11,142 nucleotides of DNA from an uncultured Anaerolineaceae bacterium (lineage in GTDB: Bacteria; Chloroflexota; Anaerolineae; Anaerolineales; Anaerolineaceae). Location: the NCBI GenBank assembly GCA_937890875.1, contig CALAEB010000037.1:1-11142 (forward strand). Reading direction: 5' to 3'. This document shows, piece by piece, positions 1-6,038 of the stretch (within the stretch, counting starts at the first letter, position 1; every line of letters begins with the position of its first letter). The position numbers and the translations under genes were made by a program. The notes under the pieces were generated by a model. That model was not told the origin of the DNA. It searched no databases and was given only the letters and a program-made list of their open reading frames with translations.

Positions 1-156
1 GATCTTGTCCACCGCGTCGGTGCTTTCTGCATTCTGTTCGGCATACTTATGGATGTCACAACCAACCCGGAAAAGGTCTTTTTTCTGATATTTCAGCGCC
101 AGGCCCAATGAGGTGCCAATTTCCCCCAGCCCGACGATCGTGATCTGTATCGCCAT
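1..156 (-). CDS. NAD(P)-binding dehydrogenase, prephenate/arogenate dehydrogenase-like (N-terminal part, cut by window edge)
   Basis: Only the first 52 codons are present; the gene continues past the left edge. The protein starts MAIQITIVGLGEIGTSLGLA, a beta-strand followed by the glycine-rich Rossmann loop GLGEIG (residues 9-14), with an acidic residue (D35 in VGCDIHK) after the second strand. That order matches the N-terminus of prephenate/arogenate dehydrogenases, which oxidise prephenate or arogenate in tyrosine synthesis, but other 6-phosphogluconate-dehydrogenase-like proteins share it. The start is fixed by a strong ribosome binding site (GGAGGA, 164-169) lying inside the last codons of the upstream site-2 protease gene. 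The gap to that gene's stop is 4 nt, so the two are almost certainly cotranscribed and perhaps coupled. The Rossmann fold is seen directly; the substrate is inferred from the resemblance of the loop and cannot be confirmed without the C-terminal domain. Confidence 0.75.
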   Translation of the reverse strand, partial: MAIQITIVGLGEIGTSLGLALKYQKKDLFRVGCDIHKYAEQNAESTDAVDKI

Positions 157-160
157 AGGT

Positions 161-811
161 TTATCCTCCGGTTACGATTCGATATAAGGTTCTGATGATC
201 GGTGAAAGGATATTTCCGAACACGTTGATACGGAAATATGGGAGCACCAGAAATCCGAGCATCAACAGAAACATCCCGTAATTTTGAATCTTGTCCCAAA
301 CAGGCCTGGCAAAGGCCGGGATGAAAAATTCCAGCACCTTTTCCCCGTCCAGCGGAGCAAGCGGAAGCAGGTTAAATACTGCCAGGCTCAAATTGATAGT
401 GATGAAGTTTGTCAGAAAAAAAGGCAATGAGGGCAGGAGCTGCGGAAGGCGCAGCAGCGGTTCCGGTGGAGCCGATTTGAGCAGGAACGCGCCGATGACA
501 GCCAGCAGGATGTTCGAGAGCGGCCCGGCCAGCGACACCAGCATCACGCCGGCTTTGGTCTTTCGTTCAAGCAGGGATGCATTGATCCGGACCGGTTTTG
601 CCCAGCCGAACCCTGTCAGCAGCAGCATGAAACTGCCCAAAAAATCCAAGTGGCGCAGCGGGTTCAGCGTCAGGCGCTTTTCAGACTTAGGCGTCGGATC
701 CCCCAGGGATACAGCCGCCCACGCGTGCGAAAACTCATGGACAGTGAACGCGATCACCAGCGTGATGACCCGCGTGATCAAAAGGGCAGGCTGAGATAAT
801 GAAGAAAGCAT
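161..811 (-). CDS. Site-2 protease family (M50) intramembrane zinc metalloprotease
   Basis: A 216-residue polytopic membrane protein with the M50 signature. The zinc-binding HEFSH motif (H25, E26, H29) sits in the first membrane segment, an LAGPLSN motif lies at 94-100, and NLLPLAPLDG (147-156) supplies the third zinc ligand D155 in the later core segment. About five hydrophobic stretches are visible: 10-35, 57-69, 88-112, 130-150 and 177-195. There is no PDZ or CBS domain, so it belongs to the short YwhC-like group rather than the RseP or SpoIVFB types. Family members cut transmembrane substrates within the membrane; the substrate here is unknown. The first Met is the only plausible start, because HEFSH lies only 25 residues in. 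No Shine-Dalgarno sequence precedes it, and a TATAAT box ends 6 nt before the ATG, so the mRNA is probably leaderless. A TyrA-like gene follows 4 nt downstream. Confidence 0.93.
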   Translation of the reverse strand: MLSSLSQPALLITRVITLVIAFTVHEFSHAWAAVSLGDPTPKSEKRLTLNPLRHLDFLGSFMLLLTGFGWAKPVRINASLLERKTKAGVMLVSLAGPLSNILLAVIGAFLLKSAPPEPLLRLPQLLPSLPFFLTNFITINLSLAVFNLLPLAPLDGEKVLEFFIPAFARPVWDKIQNYGMFLLMLGFLVLPYFRINVFGNILSPIIRTLYRIVTGG

Positions 812-817
812 GAAGTG

Positions 818-823
818 ATTATA
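818..823 (-). promoter_or_regulatory. Extended -10 promoter box for the site-2 protease gene (leaderless)
   Basis: Read on the minus strand this is a perfect TATAAT preceded by TGA, which gives the TGn extended -10 element. Exactly 6 nt separate the hexamer from the ATG at 811, so transcription would begin at or within a base of the start codon. No good -35 hexamer is seen at 16-18 bp, as is usual for extended -10 promoters. Confidence 0.6.
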
Positions 824-941
824 TCATTTTGTTCCCGAACAACGCTTCCCCGCGACCGGGTTTTCGAAGCGAACAGAAGGAATATCCATTTCGAATCGCT
901 GTCCTGCAACAGATTTCCCGCCATCCCCATCCCGACTGGTT

Positions 942-947
942 TATAAT
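942..947 (+). promoter_or_regulatory. -10 promoter box for the DUF951-tsaE-tsaB-rimI-udg operon (leaderless)
   Basis: A perfect TATAAT lies 6 nt before the ATG at 954, the same geometry as the divergent promoter at 818-823. Initiation about 7 nt after the box would coincide with the start codon, and no Shine-Dalgarno sequence is present between them. A TG lies 3 bases before the box rather than one, so it is not a strict extended -10, and no clear -35 was found. Confidence 0.55.
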
Positions 948-953
948 TAGCGA

Positions 954-1169
954 ATGCTGGAGATTTATGAAATCGGCGATATGATTACCCTGAAAAAAGC
1001 GCATCCCTGCGGCAGTTATCAGTGGACCGTGGTCCGCATCGGAGCGGAAATCGGGCTGGAATGCTTAACCTGCAAACACCGGATCCTGCTCTCACGGCAT
1101 GACCTGCGCAAAAAATTGAAGCGAGCGCCGGAAAAACGATCCGAACCACGGGCACAGCAAGAAGAATAA
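954..1169 (+). CDS. DUF951 family small protein
   Basis: A 71-residue protein that fits the DUF951 family along its length. It has the GD-[IM]-x-TLKK-xHPCG segment (GDMITLKKAHPCG, residues 8-20), a WTVVRIGAEIGLEC strand region, and a CLTC pair (C37, C40). With H17 and C19 these cysteines could bind a metal, which is an inference. The last 15 residues are charged and low in complexity. The family is common in Bacillota and Chloroflexota and has no established biochemical role; it may be a small nucleic-acid-associated protein, but nothing here proves that. It is the first gene of a five-gene operon: tsaE starts 3 nt after its stop. The start is chosen because the protein matches the family from its first residues and because the -10 box lies just upstream, implying leaderless translation. 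Confidence 0.9.
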   Translation: MLEIYEIGDMITLKKAHPCGSYQWTVVRIGAEIGLECLTCKHRILLSRHDLRKKLKRAPEKRSEPRAQQEE

Positions 1170-1172
1170 AAG

Positions 1173-1670
1173 ATGATGGCAATCCTACAATCAGAAACAG
1201 TGGAATGTTTCAGCCGCAGTGCTGACCAGTCGAAGCGCTTCGGAATGCGCCTGGGGAACCTGCTTCAGCCGGGAGATTTGATTTGCTTCAGCGGGGAACT
1301 TGGAGCCGGCAAAACGACGTTTATCCAGGGAATTGCCCAGGGCTGGGGCAGTTTTGATCCCGTCACCAGCCCGACATTCGTCCTGATCAACGAATATAAC
1401 CGGATGGACGGCAATGTCCTGTTTCATTTTGATGCGTACCGCATTGGCAGTCATTGGGAAGCGGAAGAACTGGATCTCGACCGGATGATGCAGCAGGGGC
1501 CGTTATTAATCGAGTGGGCCGAACGAATCGAACCGATCCTGCCGGAAGACAGGCTTTGGATCCGGATGGACTGGGTTTCAGACGAACAGCGGCGGATCGT
1601 GATCGAACCGCAGGGAACCCGTTACGTTGCACTGGCACAGGCTTTCCGCCAAAAATCTTTTGGAGTATAA
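1173..1670 (+). CDS. tsaE: tRNA t6A biosynthesis ATPase TsaE
   Basis: A 165-residue P-loop ATPase. The Walker A motif GELGAGKTT is at 41-49. It is followed by the family motif TSPTFVLINEY, then HFDAYRIG and LLIEWAERI, which hold the Walker-B-like and switch residues typical of TsaE/YjeE. TsaE binds the TsaB-TsaD dimer and drives turnover of the complex that transfers threonylcarbamoyl-AMP to A37 of ANN-decoding tRNAs. Length and motif order are normal for the family, with a slightly long C-terminal tail. Two adjacent ATGs (1173 and 1176) could each serve as the start; a weak purine-rich AAGAAG upstream does not decide between them. The gene lies 3 nt after the DUF951 gene and 7 nt before tsaB. 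TsaD and TsaC are not in this window. Confidence 0.95.
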   Translation: MMAILQSETVECFSRSADQSKRFGMRLGNLLQPGDLICFSGELGAGKTTFIQGIAQGWGSFDPVTSPTFVLINEYNRMDGNVLFHFDAYRIGSHWEAEELDLDRMMQQGPLLIEWAERIEPILPEDRLWIRMDWVSDEQRRIVIEPQGTRYVALAQAFRQKSFGV

Positions 1671-1677
1671 CAGACAC

Positions 1678-2346
1678 ATGTTTTTAGCGATTGACACCTC
1701 AACCAGCATGGTCGGGATTGCCGTTCATGACGGAACTTCAATCCTCGGCGAGAAAACCTGGCTCAGCCAGAACCGGCATACAACCGTGCTGGCGAGCGCC
1801 GTGAAAGAACTGCTGGAAGCGATTATGGTTGATAAAAGCAGGCTCACCGGCATCGCCGTGGCCATCGGGCCCGGATCTTTCACCAGTCTCCGGGTCGGGA
1901 TCTCCTTCGCCAAGGGGATTGCGCTGGGATTAGAAGTTCCGGTAATCGGCGTTCCCACGCTGGATATTCTTGCCGCGGCCCAGCCGGTTAATGAAATTCC
2001 TCTCTGTACCGTGCTGCAGGCAGGACGCGACCGGCTGGCTGTCCAATTCTATAAAAAAGAGAAAGCTGCCTGGAAAAACGATTCCGAAATCGAAGTTTTC
2101 ACGGCAGAACGGTTAGCCGAAACAATTCAAAACCCGACCTCCGTTTGCGGAGAACTGAGCGCGGACGCTCGCGGCCTGCTCAAAAAGCAGAATAAAAATA
2201 TCCGGCTGGCTGCGCCTGCCATAAGTCTGCGGCGGCCCGGGTTTCTGGCTGAGATCGCGTGGAAACACTATATCAAGGGAGATTACCCGCCGCCATCCGG
2301 CCTGGCGCCCATCTATCTTCGCACGAAGGATCCGATCCCGGAATAA
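1678..2346 (+). CDS. tsaB: tRNA t6A biosynthesis protein TsaB
   Basis: A 222-residue ASKHA-fold protein. The N-terminus MFLAIDTSTS is the first phosphate-binding strand. The diagnostic GPGSFTSLRVGISFAKG is at 64-80 and an IYLRTKDP tail lies near the C-terminus. TsaB (YeaZ) is the non-catalytic partner of TsaD in threonylcarbamoyl transfer to tRNA. The reading frame is open further upstream (an ATG at 1627), but the family begins at MFLAIDTS, so the start at 1678 is preferred. The ribosome binding site GGAG (1662-1665) lies within the tsaE end at a long spacing of 12 nt. The usual glycine after GPGSFT is serine here (GPGSFTSLR rather than GPGSFTGLR), a conservative change. Confidence 0.95.
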   Translation: MFLAIDTSTSMVGIAVHDGTSILGEKTWLSQNRHTTVLASAVKELLEAIMVDKSRLTGIAVAIGPGSFTSLRVGISFAKGIALGLEVPVIGVPTLDILAAAQPVNEIPLCTVLQAGRDRLAVQFYKKEKAAWKNDSEIEVFTAERLAETIQNPTSVCGELSADARGLLKKQNKNIRLAAPAISLRRPGFLAEIAWKHYIKGDYPPPSGLAPIYLRTKDPIPE

Positions 2347-2364
2347 CCGGAGCCGGTATGCACA

Positions 2365-2850
2365 ATGAATTACCAAATTCGCAGCATGGTTCCGGAAGAT
2401 ATTCAGTCTGTCTTTGAAATCGACAAACGAACGGCCGCTTTATACTGGCCGATAAGCTCGTACCGGTTCGAAACAGAAAAGAACGCGGCCGCCAGAAACT
2501 GGGTGGCGGCTGCCTCCGAAGGAACAATCCTCGGGTTCCTGATTTTATGGCTGATTCTGGATGAAATCCATGTCGCGAATTTCGCGGTTGACCCCGCATA
2601 TCAGGGCCGTGGGATCGGCAGGTCTTTATTACGCCGCGGACTGGCAGAAGCCTGGGAAGAGGGCGCGCGGACTTCTTTTTTAGAGGTCCGAAAAGGGAAC
2701 GAAAGCGCGCTGCATCTCTACCGGCAGATCGGATATGAACAGACCGGAATACGCAAATCCTATTACCAGGACAATCATGAGGACGCATGCCTGATGACGC
2801 TCAACCCCGATGCGTACAAAACTTACATCCTTCAACAGGAGGGCAAATGA
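2365..2850 (+). CDS. rimI: RimI-type GNAT N-acetyltransferase
   Basis: A 161-residue single-domain GNAT protein. The acetyl-CoA binding motif A is VDPAYQGRGIGRSLL, with the Q-x-x-G-x-G pyrophosphate loop. It is followed by FLEVRKGNESALHLY and an IGYEQTGIRKSYY segment, which match the RimI signature of LEVR, N-x-x-A-x-x-LY, G-[FY] and YY. RimI acetylates the N-terminal alanine of ribosomal protein bS18 in E. coli; substrates in other phyla are less certain. It follows tsaB by 18 nt, the common tsaB-rimI pairing, and its TGA overlaps the ATG of the glycosylase gene in an ATGA. The ribosome binding site GGAG (2349-2352) has a 12-nt spacing like that of tsaB. The protein is slightly longer than E. 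coli RimI (about 148 residues), mostly at the C-terminus. Confidence 0.9.
   Translation: MNYQIRSMVPEDIQSVFEIDKRTAALYWPISSYRFETEKNAAARNWVAAASEGTILGFLILWLILDEIHVANFAVDPAYQGRGIGRSLLRRGLAEAWEEGARTSFLEVRKGNESALHLYRQIGYEQTGIRKSYYQDNHEDACLMTLNPDAYKTYILQQEGK
2837..2843 (+). promoter_or_regulatory. Strong ribosome binding site setting the udg start
   Basis: AGGAGGG lies 3 nt before the ATG at 2847, which itself overlaps the rimI stop. The frame is open back to 2787, but this site and the family's N-terminus favour the later ATG. Confidence 0.7.
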
Positions 2851-3536
2851 ACGACCGTCAACTTGAAATGACCAACTTAGCGAAAGAGATCGCCGCCTGT
2901 ACGAAATGCCAGCTTCATCTCTCACGGAAAAAATCTGTGCCGGGGGAAGGAAACATTCAGACGAAGATCCTTTTGATCGGTGAAGGGCCCGGGATGAATG
3001 AAAACGAGACCGGCAGGCCATTTGTCGGCCAGGCGGGGAATTTTCTCAATGAACTGCTGGCGACAGCCGGGGTCAAACGGGAAGAAGTTTTTATCACCAA
3101 TGTCGTAAAATGCAGACCGCCGGCGAACCGGGATCCGATGCCGGAGGAGCTGAGCGCCTGCGCCGGATATTTGGACAGGCAAATCGCACTGATCAACCCG
3201 CTGATCATTGTCACGCTGGGGCGTTTCTCAATGGCGCGCTATTTTCCATTCAAGCGGATCAGCGCGATCCACGGGCAGGGCCACTGGATCAACGGGAAAA
3301 TGATCGTGCCGATGTTTCATCCCGCCGCCGCGCTTCATCAGCCCAACCTGCGTTCCAGCATTCTGCATGATTTTGCGCTTTTGCCTGAATACTTGAAAGA
3401 CGCGATGGACCGGCTAAATCCGGAAACGGCTGTTGAAGACAATCCGGAAAAAGGACCCTCCGCACAGCCCGCCAATCCGCCAGCGCAGGAAGAAAAGAAA
3501 ACGGACAACACGCCGCAACAGCTTTCATTCTTCTGA
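2847..3536 (+). CDS. udg: Family 4 (4Fe-4S) uracil-DNA glycosylase with C-terminal sliding-clamp motif
   Basis: A 229-residue protein in which residues 1-185 form a family 4 uracil-DNA glycosylase. The four iron-sulfur ligands are C18 and C21 (CTKC), C89 (VVKCRPP) and C105. The catalytic-water loop is GEGPG (45-49) where most relatives have GEAPG, followed by GRPFVGQAG (56-64). The uracil-pocket motif FHPAAAL has H158. The enzyme removes uracil from DNA after cytosine deamination. Residues from about 186 to 224 are rich in Pro, Glu, Gln and Asn and look disordered. The protein then ends exactly in QLSFF (225-229), which fits the bacterial beta-clamp binding consensus QL[SD][LF]F. It is the last gene of the DUF951-tsaE-tsaB-rimI operon and is coupled to rimI by an ATGA overlap and a strong ribosome binding site. 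The glycosylase call is certain; the clamp link is inferred. Confidence 0.95.
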   Translation: MNDRQLEMTNLAKEIAACTKCQLHLSRKKSVPGEGNIQTKILLIGEGPGMNENETGRPFVGQAGNFLNELLATAGVKREEVFITNVVKCRPPANRDPMPEELSACAGYLDRQIALINPLIIVTLGRFSMARYFPFKRISAIHGQGHWINGKMIVPMFHPAAALHQPNLRSSILHDFALLPEYLKDAMDRLNPETAVEDNPEKGPSAQPANPPAQEEKKTDNTPQQLSFF

Positions 3537-3831
3537 TCACCGGCTTTGACAGCAGGACGGTCCCTGTCCGCAAATGACGCTTTTTTGCCGGTGGATTCTC
3601 TCCGCCAGCCCCGGGATCATGGGCAGGTGCCGGCTTTCAGAGCCCCGGATGCTCGTCCGGAAGTCAAAAATAAAGCGGAAAATTTGCCGTTCCGGTATTT
3701 TTGCCTGGAGCGCAAAATAACAGAACGCCCGATATTTCTTTCCAAAATCCGATCTGCGGAAAAATCCGGATGCCTGGTTCAGAACAGGAATACACTATAA
3801 TAAGTACAAAATCAGTGAAAAAGAAGGCCGT
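3537..3831 (+). other. Intergenic region with possible operon end and next promoter
   Basis: There is no convincing gene in this 295-nt gap. An open frame of 84 codons (3546-3800) resembles nothing I know and lacks a ribosome binding site. Just after the udg stop, CACCGGC (3538-3544) can pair with GCCGGTG (3587-3593). These arms enclose the smaller palindrome GGACGGTCC (3555-3563), and a T6 run precedes the right arm. This could help end the upstream transcript but is not a textbook terminator. A short CCGGA/TCCGG hairpin lies at 3645-3660. The right end carries the promoter box at 3796-3801. Confidence 0.35.
3796..3801 (+). promoter_or_regulatory. -10 promoter box for the glycan operon
   Basis: A perfect TATAAT stands about 30 nt before the GTG start at 3832. 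The predicted transcript start near 3808 would give a leader of about 25 nt that includes the AAGAAGG ribosome binding site (3821-3827). No clear -35 is visible. Confidence 0.5.
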
Positions 3832-4950
3832 GTGAAGACTGTATTTTTTGCGAATACCGATTGGTACCTCTATAATTTCCGTCTGGATTTGGCAAAATTT
3901 CTCCGAAACCATGGTTGGGAAGTTGTTTTTATGGCCCCCCCGGGGGAGTATGGTGACAGAATCGAAAGAGAAGGCTTTCGGCTGATTCCGTTTGAGTTTT
4001 CCCGGAAAGGGATCAATCCTTTTACGGAAAGACAAACCATCTCCCGAATCAGAAAAATTTACGAAATTGAAAAACCGGACGTTGTCCATCAATTTACAAT
4101 CAAATGCGTTATTTATGGGTCGCTCGCGGCAAAAAAAAGCGGGATTTCCACCATCATCAATTCAATTACCGGGCTTGGCTACGTTTTTCTGGGCACCACA
4201 ATCGACGCAAAAATACTTCGCTACATCACCACCAGCTTATATAAAGTCGCGCTGAAAAATACGCAGATCATTTTTGAGAATCCTGACGATGCGGTCCTTT
4301 TTGAGAAACTTTCACTAGTCGATAAAAAAGATGTAGCTGTTATTCTCGGAACGGGGATCGATACGGACGTCTTCGTCCCGATTCCGCCGCCGGACTCCCT
4401 TCCGCTGGCCGTCCTGCCCGCCAGGATGCTGTGGGATAAAGGGATCGGTGAGTTCGTCAAAGCGGCGGCGATATTGCGGGGAAAAGGAATCCGGGCCAGA
4501 TTCGCCTTAGTCGGGAAAAAGGATGAAGGGAACCCCAGCAGCATCTCATACGACCAGCTTACGCGCTGGCAAAAGGAAAATATCGTGGAATGGTGGGGCT
4601 GGCAGGAGGATATCGCGACCGTCTTTTCAATGTCGGACATTGTCTGCCTTCCCTCTTATCGGGAAGGTCTGCCGAAAGTTTTGATTGAAGCCGCAGCCTG
4701 TTCGCGGCCCATTATTACGACAGACGTTCCGGGATGTAAAGAAGTAGTGGTTCACGGCGAGAACGGTTTGCTGGTTCCGGTAAAAGACCCGGAAGCGTTG
4801 GCTTCGGCGCTGGAAACCCTGCTTTTGGACCGGGAGCTGCGCATCCGGATGGGCATTGCCGGACGAAAACGGGCTGTTGAAATCTTCTCTACCCGTCAAG
4901 TCAACGCGGAAACACTGTCTGTCTATTTAAAAACGGTTGGCCAGCCATGA
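3832..4950 (+). CDS. Family 4 glycosyltransferase (PglA/WbpX-like), lipid-linked glycan elongation
   Basis: A 372-residue GT-B fold retaining glycosyltransferase. The N-terminal domain begins with a FFANTDWYLYNFRLDLAKFL acceptor-side segment typical of the PglA/CapM group. The C-terminal donor domain has ARMLWDKGIGEFV near residue 200 and the E-x7-E motif EGLPKVLIE (E278 and E286), followed by GENGLLVPVKDPEAL. Such enzymes add a sugar from a nucleotide donor to an undecaprenyl-diphosphate-linked acceptor at the cytoplasmic face. The start is a GTG with AAGAAGG 4 nt upstream, and the protein aligns with the family from its first residues. The stop overlaps the ATG of the WecA-like gene (ATGA at 4947-4950), tying the two together. 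The exact sugar cannot be told. A C7-G5 tract lies in codons for MAPPGE near residue 36. Confidence 0.92.
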   Translation: MKTVFFANTDWYLYNFRLDLAKFLRNHGWEVVFMAPPGEYGDRIEREGFRLIPFEFSRKGINPFTERQTISRIRKIYEIEKPDVVHQFTIKCVIYGSLAAKKSGISTIINSITGLGYVFLGTTIDAKILRYITTSLYKVALKNTQIIFENPDDAVLFEKLSLVDKKDVAVILGTGIDTDVFVPIPPPDSLPLAVLPARMLWDKGIGEFVKAAAILRGKGIRARFALVGKKDEGNPSSISYDQLTRWQKENIVEWWGWQEDIATVFSMSDIVCLPSYREGLPKVLIEAAACSRPIITTDVPGCKEVVVHGENGLLVPVKDPEALASALETLLLDRELRIRMGIAGRKRAVEIFSTRQVNAETLSVYLKTVGQP

Positions 4951-6038
4951 ACCTCAGCTCCCTTACGACCGGAAAAATTTTTGAGACACTCTTTACCAGT
5001 CTTATATTCTGCGCTTTTTTCAGCCTGCTCAGCACCAAGTTCGCCCTGAAAACGAAACTGGTCGACATGCCCTCCGCAGAGCCGCACAAGCAACATCAAA
5101 GAGCTGTTCCGCTGAGCGGCGGGCTTGCGTTTTATCTGACCCTGCTGGTTTCCTGCATTCTGCTGCGGGATTCTCTCGGACCGCAGCTGATCAAATTGCT
5201 CGTCTCGGCGTCGGTGGTTTTTATTTTCGGATTGTGGGATGATTACCATCCGCTGACCCCGATCCAGAAAATCGGCGGGCAGCTGCTTGCTTCGGTGCTT
5301 CTGGTTGCGCTTGGCATTCAGGCCCAGATTGTTTCCTCTTTTCAGCCTCAAATCATTCTGAACCCCACTTGGGCGCGGATCATCGATGTCGCGATCACAT
5401 TGATCTGGCTGATTTTTATCACCAACGCATACAATCTTATTGACAGCATGGACGGCCTGATGGTCGGGCTCTCGGCCTGGACAACCGGTTTCTACCTGAT
5501 TGCCGCGATGGACACCGGTCAATGGGAGCTGGCCATCTTTTGTGCGATCATGCTGGGCAGCTGCATCCTGCTCGGTTTTTTCAACGCACATCCAGCGTTT
5601 ATCTTTTTGGGTGATTCGGGTGCGCAGACAATCGGGTTCCTTCTGGCCGTGATTGCGATTCTGTATAACCCGCTGGAGCGGTTACAAAGCAATACCTGGT
5701 TTATGCCGATCCTGATGCTTGGGCTTCCAATTTTCGACACCATATTGGTAATTATCTCCAGAACCCGCCGGGGAATCCATTTTTATTCCAGCGGGACGGA
5801 CCATACCTATCACCGCCTGGTTAAACTCGGCTTATCCAGTGTCCAGGCGGTCCAACTGATGCAGGTGGTTGCCGTAGCGCTGCAGATCCTGGCCTTTCTG
5901 GCAATTTCACAAACGCCAAAAAACGCGAACATCATTTTCTTATTGGTTGTTCTTTTCGGCCTGATCGGGATCATTTTTTTTGAAAGTGAGAAAATTTGGA
6001 AAAGAGATTCGACGAAAAAAAAAGTCCACCGGGATTGA
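4947..6038 (+). CDS. Polyprenyl-phosphate sugar-1-phosphate transferase (WecA/TagO/MraY family)
   Basis: A 363-residue protein with about ten or eleven membrane segments and all hallmark motifs of the polyprenyl-phosphate N-acetylhexosamine-1-phosphate transferase family. It has AVPLSGGLAF in the first cytoplasmic loop, the metal-binding pair D98-D99 (WDDYHPL), NLIDSMDGL (163-171), FLGDSG with D223, and the late cytoplasmic loop DHTYHR (H286, H289). The last differs from the HxHH of TagO but is common in WecA-like proteins of many bacteria. The enzyme would attach a sugar-1-phosphate to undecaprenyl phosphate, the first step of a teichoic-acid-like, O-antigen-like or capsule glycan. It is not MraY, since there is no peptidoglycan cluster nearby. 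It is coupled to the preceding GT4 gene by an ATGA overlap and overlaps the next gene by 43 nt (or 4 nt if that gene starts at 6035). Confidence 0.93.
   Translation: MNLSSLTTGKIFETLFTSLIFCAFFSLLSTKFALKTKLVDMPSAEPHKQHQRAVPLSGGLAFYLTLLVSCILLRDSLGPQLIKLLVSASVVFIFGLWDDYHPLTPIQKIGGQLLASVLLVALGIQAQIVSSFQPQIILNPTWARIIDVAITLIWLIFITNAYNLIDSMDGLMVGLSAWTTGFYLIAAMDTGQWELAIFCAIMLGSCILLGFFNAHPAFIFLGDSGAQTIGFLLAVIAILYNPLERLQSNTWFMPILMLGLPIFDTILVIISRTRRGIHFYSSGTDHTYHRLVKLGLSSVQAVQLMQVVAVALQILAFLAISQTPKNANIIFLLVVLFGLIGIIFFESEKIWKRDSTKKKVHRD

Noticed and set aside
291..794. 167-codon plus-strand open frame opposite the site-2 protease gene
   Set aside because: It lies wholly antisense to a gene with clear M50 motifs, and its translation is low-complexity Ser/Arg/Gly-rich with no recognisable domain.
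1627..1677. Upstream ATG extending tsaB by 17 codons
   Set aside because: The extension overlaps tsaE and adds residues before the universally N-terminal beta-strand MFLAIDTS, so the ATG at 1678 is the real start.
3546..3800. 84-codon plus-strand open frame in the gap after udg
   Set aside because: There is no ribosome binding site or family resemblance, and its end overlaps the promoter of the next operon.
4923..5591. 222-codon minus-strand open frame opposite the WecA-like gene
   Set aside because: The translation is rich in Gln, Arg and Asn and lacks any domain pattern, while the plus strand carries all motifs of the sugar-1-phosphate transferase family.
5790..5810. Apparent loss of the HxHH motif in the WecA-like protein (DHTYHR)
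   Set aside because: DHT-x-HR variants are common in bacterial WecA/TagO-like enzymes, so this is not a sign of an inactive protein.
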